Shown here piece after piece: positions 53,889 through 61,883 of a stretch of 64,000 nt of DNA. This stretch comes from Polyangia bacterium (lineage in GTDB: Bacteria > Myxococcota_A > Polyangia > Nannocystales > Nannocystaceae): NCBI GenBank assembly GCA_030429545.1, contig JAUIFF010000009.1:278432-342431 (forward strand), in the 5' to 3' direction. Positions within the stretch are counted from its first letter, which is position 1; every line of letters begins with the position of its first letter. Under the pieces are notes generated by a model that was not told where the DNA came from, did not search any database, and worked only from the letters and a program-made list of their open reading frames with translations. Made by a program: the position numbers and the translations under genes.

Positions 53889-55990
53889 GCGGTCAAACCC
53901 CATCCCGAACCCTCGATATGTCAGCGCCGGAGCACCCGTCGCTTGACTACAATTTCCTGCGCAAGGAGGGGATCCGCCACATTTCCCGGCTGGTCGGGCA
54001 GCTGTGGACAGACTACAACGCCCACGACCCCGGAATCACGATCCTTGAGCAGTTGTGCTATGCACTGACGGACCTTGCCTACCGTATCTCTCACCCGGTC
54101 TCTGACCACTTGTTCGAGGGCGAGGATAATCCTTACCCGAGCTTGTTTGGTCCGCGCCGGGTGTTGTCATGCGAGCCGGTAACACTGGAGGACCTACGCA
54201 AGTTGGTGCTCGATGTCGATGGTGTGCGTAATGCTTGGGTCGAACGCGTCAGTCAACAAAAACCCGAGCTTTATTACGATGAGGCTCGTAAGCAGCTCGA
54301 CTTGAGGCCCGATAACCCCAGCGGGGAGCCGATTCAGCTCAAGGGGCTCTATCGAGTTATCATTGAGAAGTCCGAGTTGTCCTGGCATTATGGCTCGACT
54401 GTCGAGCGTGCAGTGGCCGAGCGCTTACATGCGCACCGCGGACTGTGTGAGGATTTTGAAGAGGTGAGGGTGCTCGATCCTGTTGATGTGCGGGTTCACG
54501 CGGGGCTTGAGCTTGGCAATGTCGATAGTGCAGATACAACTATATTCGAGGTGTACCGGGCTATTTCCGAGTATCTCTCCCCGACGATTCGGTTCCATAC
54601 GCTGCAGGAGATGCTTGCGGAAGGTTTTGGGCTCGACGACATACTCGAGGGACCTACGTTGGAACACGGGTACATTCGCCCACAAGACCTCCAACGCCTC
54701 GTTCGCCGACAACAACTGCATACGTCTGACCTCATACGGACTATTCTCGATATTCCAGGGGTACGGGCCGTTCGCAATATTTCGGTCTCAATGGGGGATA
54801 GCCAGCCTGAGAATTGGTCCCTCGATATTGGTGCGAGCAGGGTTGCACGCCTGGTCTTGACAAATCGCGGGACAACGTCGCTCACAATATCGGCCGCTAG
54901 CGACCGTATACCGATTGCGGTGCATGACCCAAGTGTTCAGCAGCAGTATAAGTCGTGGTTGGAAAGCCGCGGCCAAAAACAGGCACTCTCGCCGGCAGAC
55001 CTCGACCTGCGGCCTCCTTCGGGACAGTCGCGAGATGTTGCCAACTACCATGCGATACAAAGGCAGCTACCATCGACGTACGGGATCGGAGATCTGGGGC
55101 TCGCGCCTTCGGTCTCAACCCGCCGCAAGCTACAGGCGAAGCAGCTACAGGGCTACCTTACCTTCTACGACCAACTGCTTGCAAACTATTTCGCACACCT
55201 AGATAATGTCAAGCATCTGTTCTCATTTCGTGAGGACAGTACTGAGACCTACTTTTGCCAGGAGCTTTGTGCAAAATCCATCAAAAATGTAGATGTTTGG
55301 CGTGATGGCGATGGGGGCAAGGGACAGGCTGCGGACGTTCTCGCCCAAACAATTTCCAAACAGCGAGGTGTTGCCCGCAAGAGTAAGTTCCTCAACCATC
55401 TGCTGGCGCGCTTTGGCGAGGACTTTACCGAGTACTCATTGGTCCTGTTTGGTGCGCTTACTGCGGGTGGAGAGGAGGTTCAACCGGCTACGGTTCAGGA
55501 GCAACTAAACCGGGACAAACAGGCATTTTTGCGTGCCTACCCAGAAATCAGTAGTCGTCGGGGTAGGGGCTTCAATTACTTGAATGCATATGGCGAGGAG
55601 AATTGCTCCGGCCTCGAGCAACGCCTCGCGGTCCGCCTCGGGTTTTCCAGAGACCTAGGCGAAGCCTGCCTTGTGGTCGAACACATCCTCCTGCGGCCTA
55701 TCGTAGAGGATCGCAACCAGCTTTCTGCGGACGAATTCGGGCGGCTACCGCTACTGGCGGCAGCCCACCATCGTGACCCATACTCACTACAGTTAAGTGT
55801 GCTGTTGCCGGCATGGCCACCGCGGTTTCAGGTACCGTCATTTCGTGAATTTGTTGAGCAAACCATTCGTGCAGAAACCCCGGCACATTTGTCGGTGTAT
55901 GTCCGGTGGCTCGACCAAGCGGCGTGGGAAGCTTTTTCCTCGGCACATAGGCAGTGGCTCGAAATTCGCCGACGAAGCTGGCAAGGATAG
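53885..55990 (+). CDS. Second baseplate protein (Afp12/Pvc12-like)
   Basis: 701 residues. LWTDYNAHDPGITILEQLCYALTDLAYRISHPV is the DYNxHDPGxTxLE signature shared by the N-termini of baseplate wedge proteins, and LHTSDLIRTILDIPGVRAVRNI repeats a J-like fold element. GYLTFYDQLLANYFAHLDNVKHLFSF and CLVVEHILLRPIVEDR are further blocks I associate with injection-system baseplates. It should heterodimerise with the J-like protein in the wedge. In Afp/PVC the equivalent precedes the fibre; here it follows it. A TGYANNTRCA copy is at 54529. Confidence 0.75.
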   Translation: MSGQTPSRTLDMSAPEHPSLDYNFLRKEGIRHISRLVGQLWTDYNAHDPGITILEQLCYALTDLAYRISHPVSDHLFEGEDNPYPSLFGPRRVLSCEPVTLEDLRKLVLDVDGVRNAWVERVSQQKPELYYDEARKQLDLRPDNPSGEPIQLKGLYRVIIEKSELSWHYGSTVERAVAERLHAHRGLCEDFEEVRVLDPVDVRVHAGLELGNVDSADTTIFEVYRAISEYLSPTIRFHTLQEMLAEGFGLDDILEGPTLEHGYIRPQDLQRLVRRQQLHTSDLIRTILDIPGVRAVRNISVSMGDSQPENWSLDIGASRVARLVLTNRGTTSLTISAASDRIPIAVHDPSVQQQYKSWLESRGQKQALSPADLDLRPPSGQSRDVANYHAIQRQLPSTYGIGDLGLAPSVSTRRKLQAKQLQGYLTFYDQLLANYFAHLDNVKHLFSFREDSTETYFCQELCAKSIKNVDVWRDGDGGKGQAADVLAQTISKQRGVARKSKFLNHLLARFGEDFTEYSLVLFGALTAGGEEVQPATVQEQLNRDKQAFLRAYPEISSRRGRGFNYLNAYGEENCSGLEQRLAVRLGFSRDLGEACLVVEHILLRPIVEDRNQLSADEFGRLPLLAAAHHRDPYSLQLSVLLPAWPPRFQVPSFREFVEQTIRAETPAHLSVYVRWLDQAAWEAFSSAHRQWLEIRRRSWQG

Positions 55991-55996
55991 ACTCCG

Positions 55997-58900
55997 ATGC
56001 AAAAACCCAGTCATATTGATATCCGGGATGCTCGTGACCGAGTGATCGATTTGCTTGGGCTCGGCGAAACCTACCCAATACGAGATGTCGAGGTAAGCAA
56101 GGAGGTCAAGGTTGCGTTTAACAAGCCGGCCCAGCTTAAAGTGGAGCCCGCACAGGATAACGTTGAGTATCAGCTACGCGATGCGAATGGGATAGGGCCA
56201 CAAAGTCAGCCAGATGAGGCACTCACACGGGAGGTTGATGGTCATGAGGTACCGATAGCTGGTGTTGGTACAGGTGATTCGCTCGAGCTCACAACTTTCC
56301 CGATTGTTGAAGATGGAGCCTACCGGATCGTCGCCAGAAAACGCCACCCGCTTCCCGGTGGCGGGGAGTCGTTGCGGGATGTCGCGCTTCGGCAGGTGAC
56401 GCAAATTAAAGTTGGGCTCGATCTTGGCATCCCAGCCCGTGTTGTGGTTGGCAATGGAACGGTCTATCTCTCGAAGGCACAGACTGCGAACACCGCTCCG
56501 AGGCTGATCGATTTTGGTCAGGCTGTGGTTGTCGATGTCATCGGTGGCCAGGAGGGGGTCGACTATCAACTGATAGTTGGCAGCGGCGACGACGAACAAG
56601 TCGTGTCAGTCGAGGATGTCCGGGGCAAAGGCGAGGGGGTCACGGTACAACTTCGGTCTATCCTGCTCCATGAGGATATCCTCCTGAAGATCCGGGCAAC
56701 GAAGAAGTACACCATTTCTGAGGGGCGAGCGCTCGAGTCCGAAGTCTTGGACATCGCGCTCCCAGTTTGTGTGCGCGCAAATCGTGCTCTTGCGATTGAG
56801 TCGCTTCCCGGTCCGGTTCTCGACTATGCGGGGACAGCACGTATTCGAGTTGGCGGCACACAAACAAGTGCGTCTTACCAACTATTTGTCCACAGAATTC
56901 GTGATGGCGAAATCTACCCGGCACACCTGCGGCCAGAGCAGGCTGTCGTTGTTAGTGTGGACCACGGCGAGACTGTGGGTATCGCCAGGCCGCCGGCGCA
57001 GGACTTGTGGACAACCCCGGCAGGGTACACCGCGGCTGGAGAGCCAATCAGTGGCAATGGTGGGGCGATTGAGTTTTTGTTGCCAAACTTGATTGAAGGC
57101 CACGTGGCAGTCGTCAAGGTGACAAAACTTCATCACCCGGAGTCTCCGGTTCGCTCCCACGTTCCGGTAACCGATGTATGTGCAATACTTGTGCGGCCCG
57201 ACACTGACCGTCGCTTGGCGATGTCAGTGACCATGCACGGGCAGCAGACCGACGGAACTGTGCGTGTTAGCGGGGGACAACCCGGGGTATATTATCAACT
57301 TCGAGTGGGCGATGTTACCCGCGGGCAGCCAGTTTATTTTCACAAGCGCGACGACGCCGATGCGTCGCGCAACAAGGGTCTTGGGCAGTTGACGATTGGT
57401 GAAGACTTTACGGTGTCGCGCACACCCGTTGATGGTGACGATCGCAACCAGGATCTGTCGAGGCGAGTTCCCGCCATGCCAGAGCTCGAAGTCGGTGCCA
57501 TGAGTGCAGGTACAACTGTCTACTTCGATGCCCGTGACGCACTGACCGGGCTTACAGCCACATTGCAACGCACGGCCGTACTTGGCGAACAGGCGGCGAT
57601 TCGACTCAAGAACCCCGGAGTCGACAAAAATTCCAAGGCAGATGTGTTGGTGATCGAGAGCCAAGCCGGCGATCGCTACCACCTTGTTCACCGCAGTCAG
57701 CAAGTTGGCAGTGCGGTTGATGGCAGTGGCGAAACACTCGCGTTCACGAGCGCAACGGTCACCGTAGATGATTGGGTCGAAGTCCACGTGGTACCGATTG
57801 ACCCTGTTGGGGTTGCGATCTCACGGGTCGTCCCACTTGTCGTCCCACTCAATCCCCGGGCCGATTTGGCGTGCCGGATTCTCGGGCCGCGGCTCGAGCC
57901 ACAGCTCGGCCAGTTCGGCGACTCAGAGCCCAAAGTCATTCACTTTGGGCAGACAATCGAAGTCGAGGTTGACGCGTCACAGACCGACGTCGAGTACCAT
58001 CTTTTTTATGAGCTCGACGGTCAACGGAGACGTTTGTCAGACAGTGTTCGGGGGACGGGGCAGTCGCTGACGTTGCGTTCGACACCAATACACGAGGATT
58101 GCGACATTCGGGTGTTTGCAACTCGGCAATTTCACCCGCCACAAAGCGAGCTCCCCCAACCCCAGGTAGAGCTCGCAGCAGTCTTACCACTCAAGGTTCG
58201 GGCAAACCGTGGGGTTCATATTGCACACAATGGTGCACCTGCTACGGTGTATGGCGAGCCGGCCTTGATTACTATTCACAATAGTCAACGTTCGACGCAG
58301 TACGTCGTCCACGCGCACAGACTCGAAGACTCTGAGTTTTTGTATACATCGCCACCGGAGCATATGCCCCACCTGTCTGAGGGTGGCGAGGGGTGGGGCC
58401 CTGTATTTGTCCATCGTCCGCAGGAACATGTCCTGTGGCAGGATCTAGCGGGGTTTCAGCCTCTTGCCGGTCCCACCAGTGGCAACGACGGTAGCCTCAC
58501 GATTGAGCTGCCGTCCGCCGAACGGGACCTCGTTGTCGTGGTTGAGGCCTACAAGCAACATCAAGTCGATGAGCGGACTGTTCGATCCTCGGTCCAGGTG
58601 TCCCAGGCAGTTTTAGTGCTTGTACAACCAAATCAACAACCACATCTCGTTGTGACGACAGGTGTTCTGGGGGGGACGACCACCGGCGAGTTCCAGTGTG
58701 CGAGCGGGGAGCCCGGCGTCTTTTACCGTTTTCACCGTGGGGATACCGAGCTTGGCCAAGTTTACGCCCACCAGCGCGATACGACGAATCCACAGCAAAA
58801 CAAGGGTATCGACCAGCTACGACTTGGTCTCGACTTTGTGTTGACGGGTAATGAGATTGCGGCGAGCTCAGACCAGGGTTTACGGCGGACAACACCGCCA

Positions 58901-59281
58901 ACAATGCGGTTGGCAACTGGTGAGCTTAGCCTGCCGGCCAGTATTGATGTACTTGCAATAAAAGCGCGGACCGGGGTCTCGAAGATGCTTGAGGCTCCAC
59001 TAGAGATCGCCAGCGGGCCGCAGGTTGAACCCGTGAAAACGCCGGTTTCAGTCGACGAGGTCGCGCAGATCCGAGTTGTCGCGAGCCGGCCACAGGAGCG
59101 CTATACCGTTGTGCGTGGGGGAGAAACTGTTGTTGAGGTCGGCTCAGGGACCGGTGAGACGATCACGCTCGATGTTGGCCAGCTCACCGAAACGACAGCG
59201 TTTGAGGTTGTCGTTGTGGATACATCGGTTACGTTGGCAGCCCGTCGGGTCATTGAGCTGATGATTGAGGTTGCGACGTAG
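55997..59281 (+). CDS. 1,094-residue modular beta-rich protein of unknown function, internally duplicated
   Basis: The last gene of the injection-system operon, 6 bp after the baseplate gene. No family recognised. Residues ~140-615 and ~616-1094 are diverged tandem copies offset by about 476 residues: VRANRALAIESLPGP at 259 pairs with VRANRGVHIAHNGAP at 734, and GVYYQLRVGD near 430 with GVFYRFHRGD near 908. Within this, about nine modules of Ig-like character share a Tyr-centred strand (VEYQL, VDYQL, SYQLF, YYQLR, YHLVH, EYHLF, QYVVH, FYRFH, RYTVV) and a (G)xGxxLxL strand. There is no signal peptide or membrane segment. It could be a fibre, collar, baseplate decoration or cargo. Three TGYANNTRCA copies lie in it. 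Confidence 0.7.
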   Translation: MQKPSHIDIRDARDRVIDLLGLGETYPIRDVEVSKEVKVAFNKPAQLKVEPAQDNVEYQLRDANGIGPQSQPDEALTREVDGHEVPIAGVGTGDSLELTTFPIVEDGAYRIVARKRHPLPGGGESLRDVALRQVTQIKVGLDLGIPARVVVGNGTVYLSKAQTANTAPRLIDFGQAVVVDVIGGQEGVDYQLIVGSGDDEQVVSVEDVRGKGEGVTVQLRSILLHEDILLKIRATKKYTISEGRALESEVLDIALPVCVRANRALAIESLPGPVLDYAGTARIRVGGTQTSASYQLFVHRIRDGEIYPAHLRPEQAVVVSVDHGETVGIARPPAQDLWTTPAGYTAAGEPISGNGGAIEFLLPNLIEGHVAVVKVTKLHHPESPVRSHVPVTDVCAILVRPDTDRRLAMSVTMHGQQTDGTVRVSGGQPGVYYQLRVGDVTRGQPVYFHKRDDADASRNKGLGQLTIGEDFTVSRTPVDGDDRNQDLSRRVPAMPELEVGAMSAGTTVYFDARDALTGLTATLQRTAVLGEQAAIRLKNPGVDKNSKADVLVIESQAGDRYHLVHRSQQVGSAVDGSGETLAFTSATVTVDDWVEVHVVPIDPVGVAISRVVPLVVPLNPRADLACRILGPRLEPQLGQFGDSEPKVIHFGQTIEVEVDASQTDVEYHLFYELDGQRRRLSDSVRGTGQSLTLRSTPIHEDCDIRVFATRQFHPPQSELPQPQVELAAVLPLKVRANRGVHIAHNGAPATVYGEPALITIHNSQRSTQYVVHAHRLEDSEFLYTSPPEHMPHLSEGGEGWGPVFVHRPQEHVLWQDLAGFQPLAGPTSGNDGSLTIELPSAERDLVVVVEAYKQHQVDERTVRSSVQVSQAVLVLVQPNQQPHLVVTTGVLGGTTTGEFQCASGEPGVFYRFHRGDTELGQVYAHQRDTTNPQQNKGIDQLRLGLDFVLTGNEIAASSDQGLRRTTPPTMRLATGELSLPASIDVLAIKARTGVSKMLEAPLEIASGPQVEPVKTPVSVDEVAQIRVVASRPQERYTVVRGGETVVEVGSGTGETITLDVGQLTETTAFEVVVVDTSVTLAARRVIELMIEVAT

Positions 59282-59297
59282 GGAATCTGGAGGTCTC

Positions 59298-59313
59298 GTC
59301 TGGACTCCCAGAC
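59298..59313 (+). terminator. Short hairpin after the injection-system operon
   Basis: GTCTGG-ACTC-CCAGAC, a perfect 6-bp stem 17 bp past the stop of the 1,094-residue protein. No T tract follows, so termination is only possible. Confidence 0.3.
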
Positions 59314-59340
59314 GCCGGGGTTGTGTGGTAAGAATCGAGC

Positions 59341-60594
59341 ATGCTCGTCCGCACGACCAGTCTCTTTTTGCTACTTCCGCTGCTCGGGCTGCCAACCGGC
59401 TGCAGCGCTCCGGCTGAGCAAGCGTCGGCCTCAGGAACGAGCTCTGGTGAGAGTGATTCGGGAGAGACGGGAACCACAGTTGGCGGCAGCGAGACAGATG
59501 CCGACAGCGACGATACTTCCGATACGGCCGACACATCCGATACTTCTACTGGCCCCGAGTTCCCTCCGGTGACAGAGCCTGGTCCCTATGCCGTGGGTTT
59601 TCGAACATTTGATGTGACCTATACGCCCGTTGGCGAACAGGACGAGCGGACCCTCGAAGTCTCGGTGTGGTACCCGACCGATGATGTCTCCGGCACGCCG
59701 ACGGTATACGCAGGGCTTGTTACCCGTGACGACGTCTTTACCAATGCAGCTCCGACCGCAGACGGCAACCTACCGGTGCTGTTGTTTTCACACGGAAATG
59801 GTGGCCTAGCAGAGCAGAGCTACCCGCTGACGGAGTTCTTCGCAACCCACGGGTGGGTCGTTATCTCGCCAGACCATACGGGCAATACCCTGCTTGACAT
59901 CGATGAGGCACTCTTGCCAAAGATGGTTGTTTGGCGGCCGCAGGATATGGTGACTGCATATGAGTCGATTGCGAGTGCTGATTCGCAGGACCCCCTCACG
60001 AGTAAGATAGGTGACGAACTCACGGTAATGGGCCACAGTTTCGGCGGCTATACTTCGCTTGTGCTAGCCGGTGGAGCGTTCGATTTAGAGGGGCTTGAGG
60101 CCGAATGTATGTCTGACCCTGAAAGCCTCGCATGCACCGGAATCGATGCAGATTTAGCGACACAGCTTGCCGATCCACGGGTCGACGTTGCAATTCCGCT
60201 GACCCCCGGACCCTCGTTTGTCTTTGGTGTGAACGATGCCGCAGGGGTCGCCGACGTAGACGTTCCGGTGATGTTGGTGACTGCAGTTCACGACGAAACG
60301 ACACCGGACAGCACCCATGGAGACTGGTTTTGGAACAGCCTCAATGGTGCAGACGACCGACGAGTGGAGTTTTTAACGGGCGGCCACTTTACGTTTAGTA
60401 TCGCCTGCGATTTTGACTTTGTGATGGGCGATGGCTGTGGCCCGGAGTTCATCTCTCCCGAGGAAGCATTTCCGATAACCGCGGCCTATGCTCTGGCATT
60501 TGCTCGCTACCACCTGTGGGGCGACACGTCGGTTGAGCCACTACTCACGGGCGACGAGGAGCTCTCGAGCGAAGTCTCGCTCGTGTTGCCCTAG
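59341..60594 (+). CDS. Lipoprotein alpha/beta hydrolase (PAF-acetylhydrolase-like)
   Basis: 417 residues. The signal ends LPTGC, a lipobox, followed by a ~60-residue Ser/Thr/Asp/Glu/Gly linker. The hydrolase has VEVSVWYPTDD-like entry, VLLFSHGNGGLAEQSYPLTEFFATHGWVVISPDHTGNT (oxyanion region) and MGHSFGGYTSL with the nucleophile Ser. VMLVTAVHDETTP supplies the acid and FLTGGHFTFS the His of the triad. It resembles platelet-activating-factor acetylhydrolase isoform II and similar secreted esterases. It is 59 bp after the injection-system operon but reads as an independent gene. Its TAG stop lies in the first CTAG of MITE-like copy B. Confidence 0.8.
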   Translation: MLVRTTSLFLLLPLLGLPTGCSAPAEQASASGTSSGESDSGETGTTVGGSETDADSDDTSDTADTSDTSTGPEFPPVTEPGPYAVGFRTFDVTYTPVGEQDERTLEVSVWYPTDDVSGTPTVYAGLVTRDDVFTNAAPTADGNLPVLLFSHGNGGLAEQSYPLTEFFATHGWVVISPDHTGNTLLDIDEALLPKMVVWRPQDMVTAYESIASADSQDPLTSKIGDELTVMGHSFGGYTSLVLAGGAFDLEGLEAECMSDPESLACTGIDADLATQLADPRVDVAIPLTPGPSFVFGVNDAAGVADVDVPVMLVTAVHDETTPDSTHGDWFWNSLNGADDRRVEFLTGGHFTFSIACDFDFVMGDGCGPEFISPEEAFPITAAYALAFARYHLWGDTSVEPLLTGDEELSSEVSLVLP

Positions 60595-60755
60595 CAGCCC
60601 GTGGCTTTTCTCGCGCGTCGCCTCACTTGTCGATTTTGCCGAGGACGCGCCTCGCAAAACTTGAAGTACCACCAGTACAACTGCGTTTCACGAAACGCGT
60701 GCTCGACAAACTCTTCTGCGCGAGGCGACGCGCGAGAAAAACCACGCGCTGCTAG
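60591..60755. repeat. MITE-like inverted-repeat element, copy B, between convergent genes
   Basis: 165 bp bounded by CTAG at both ends. The arms 60591-60624 and 60722-60755 are inverted repeats matching at 32 of 34 positions. The interior (CAAAACTTGAAGTACCACCA at 60655-60674) matches copy A in reverse. The left CTAG contains the TAG stop of the hydrolase gene; the right CTAG contains, on the other strand, the TAG stop of the convergent gene. Removing one CTAG and the element would leave the two genes overlapping on a single CTAG, so CTAG is the likely target duplication. Confidence 0.85.
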
Positions 60756-61738
60756 TCGGCCGCAGCTTGGACAGCGAAGTCAGAGCTGCCCGGTGTGCAA
60801 AGCTGCGTGACCCAGTCGAGAAAGACGCTTGACTGTACAATGAAGTTGGCGTGCTGTTGGAGCTGGGTTTCAATGACAGGACGCCATGCTTCGAGGAGGC
60901 CCGCTTCGTCGAAGATTTCGCGTACGGTGGCCGGGCCGAACAGAGCAATCTCATTGGTCAGTAGTTCACGCAATGTTGGCTCGAATTGCTCCCAGTCGAC
61001 GAAGGCTAAAAATATTGCATGCACATCTTCCTCGACCTGCTGCGTGGGAAATTTATCGGTCTCAGCCACCACAGTTGCAACCGGGAGGTCTAGGCCTGCA
61101 CGAATCATCAGCGCCCGTTGGGTGGCTAGTTGATCCGCGTGTTTCGGGTCGGCAACGCGGTCGACAATTCGGTCGATCGCCAGCGACAGGGTGCCGTCGA
61201 CAAACCGGTTGACACGTTCCTCAAGCCCCCCGTCGGTGCCGACAAACCCCGCGACCCCCTTCGCCATGCCCATCAGACCTGAGCGCAATCGGGAGCCCGG
61301 GATTTTTTTGCTAGTCCACAGGCGGGTCGCAAATTCGAGAAGAGTCGTCTGCAAAATTGTCCGGACGAGTTCGCGGGTTGCCGGGTGATCGACAGCTGCC
61401 CGCACGAGCTCACGGCTAGGTACGTAGTTGCGCCGCGCAGCACGATCGAGCGCGCCCGGCAAGTCCGCCGGTAAGTACGTGCGCAGGGGCTTGAGCGGCC
61501 GCGGAAGCTTCTCACGTCGATCCTTGATCTGACTGATTAGCCATGTCCGAAATTGCTGGTTCTTGGCGGTCGCTCGGAGACCGGCCGTGAGATCCGCAGC
61601 AACTTGTGCCGGGTCGATGAGGTCCTTTGCGGCCCGGTCAAGAAAGTTGTCCACAAGTCCCGTCACGAGTGACGAGACTGCCTGCGGGTTGGCTTGAATC
61701 CGAGCTCGAAGTTCCGCCGTCGTGAACATGGGAGGCAC
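60752..61738 (-). CDS. Hypothetical all-helical protein
   Basis: 328 residues with no recognised family, signal peptide or clear membrane segment. It is predicted almost entirely helical, rich in Leu, Ala, Arg and Asp, with loosely repeated helices such as VSSLVTGLVDNFLDRAAKDLIDP, HPATRELVRTILQTTLLEFATRLW and ERVNRFVDGTLSLAIDRIVDRVAD. A Gly-rich turn GLMGMAKGVAGFVGTDGG sits in the middle. The stop TAG is inside the right terminus of MITE-like copy B. ATG 61738 or 61729 may be the start. It is divergent from the lipoprotein gene at 61884. Confidence 0.6.
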   Translation of the reverse strand: MPPMFTTAELRARIQANPQAVSSLVTGLVDNFLDRAAKDLIDPAQVAADLTAGLRATAKNQQFRTWLISQIKDRREKLPRPLKPLRTYLPADLPGALDRAARRNYVPSRELVRAAVDHPATRELVRTILQTTLLEFATRLWTSKKIPGSRLRSGLMGMAKGVAGFVGTDGGLEERVNRFVDGTLSLAIDRIVDRVADPKHADQLATQRALMIRAGLDLPVATVVAETDKFPTQQVEEDVHAIFLAFVDWEQFEPTLRELLTNEIALFGPATVREIFDEAGLLEAWRPVIETQLQQHANFIVQSSVFLDWVTQLCTPGSSDFAVQAAAD

Positions 61739-61883
61739 GCTAGCAGATGTCCGCGCAGCGTTGGCGAGGTGTCAACGCCGCAGACTCACATCCCATCGCC
61801 TGTGTGTCGGGGCCGGTTGTGTGGCAGACACCGACCCGTCCCCCCTTTCCCTTTGAACTTTAATGTGTCTCAATGGACAGGTT

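Noticed and set aside
40301..59281. Prophage
   Set aside because: Tail-type genes only; no capsid, portal, terminase, lysis, integrase or replication genes, and the gene order is that of injection systems.
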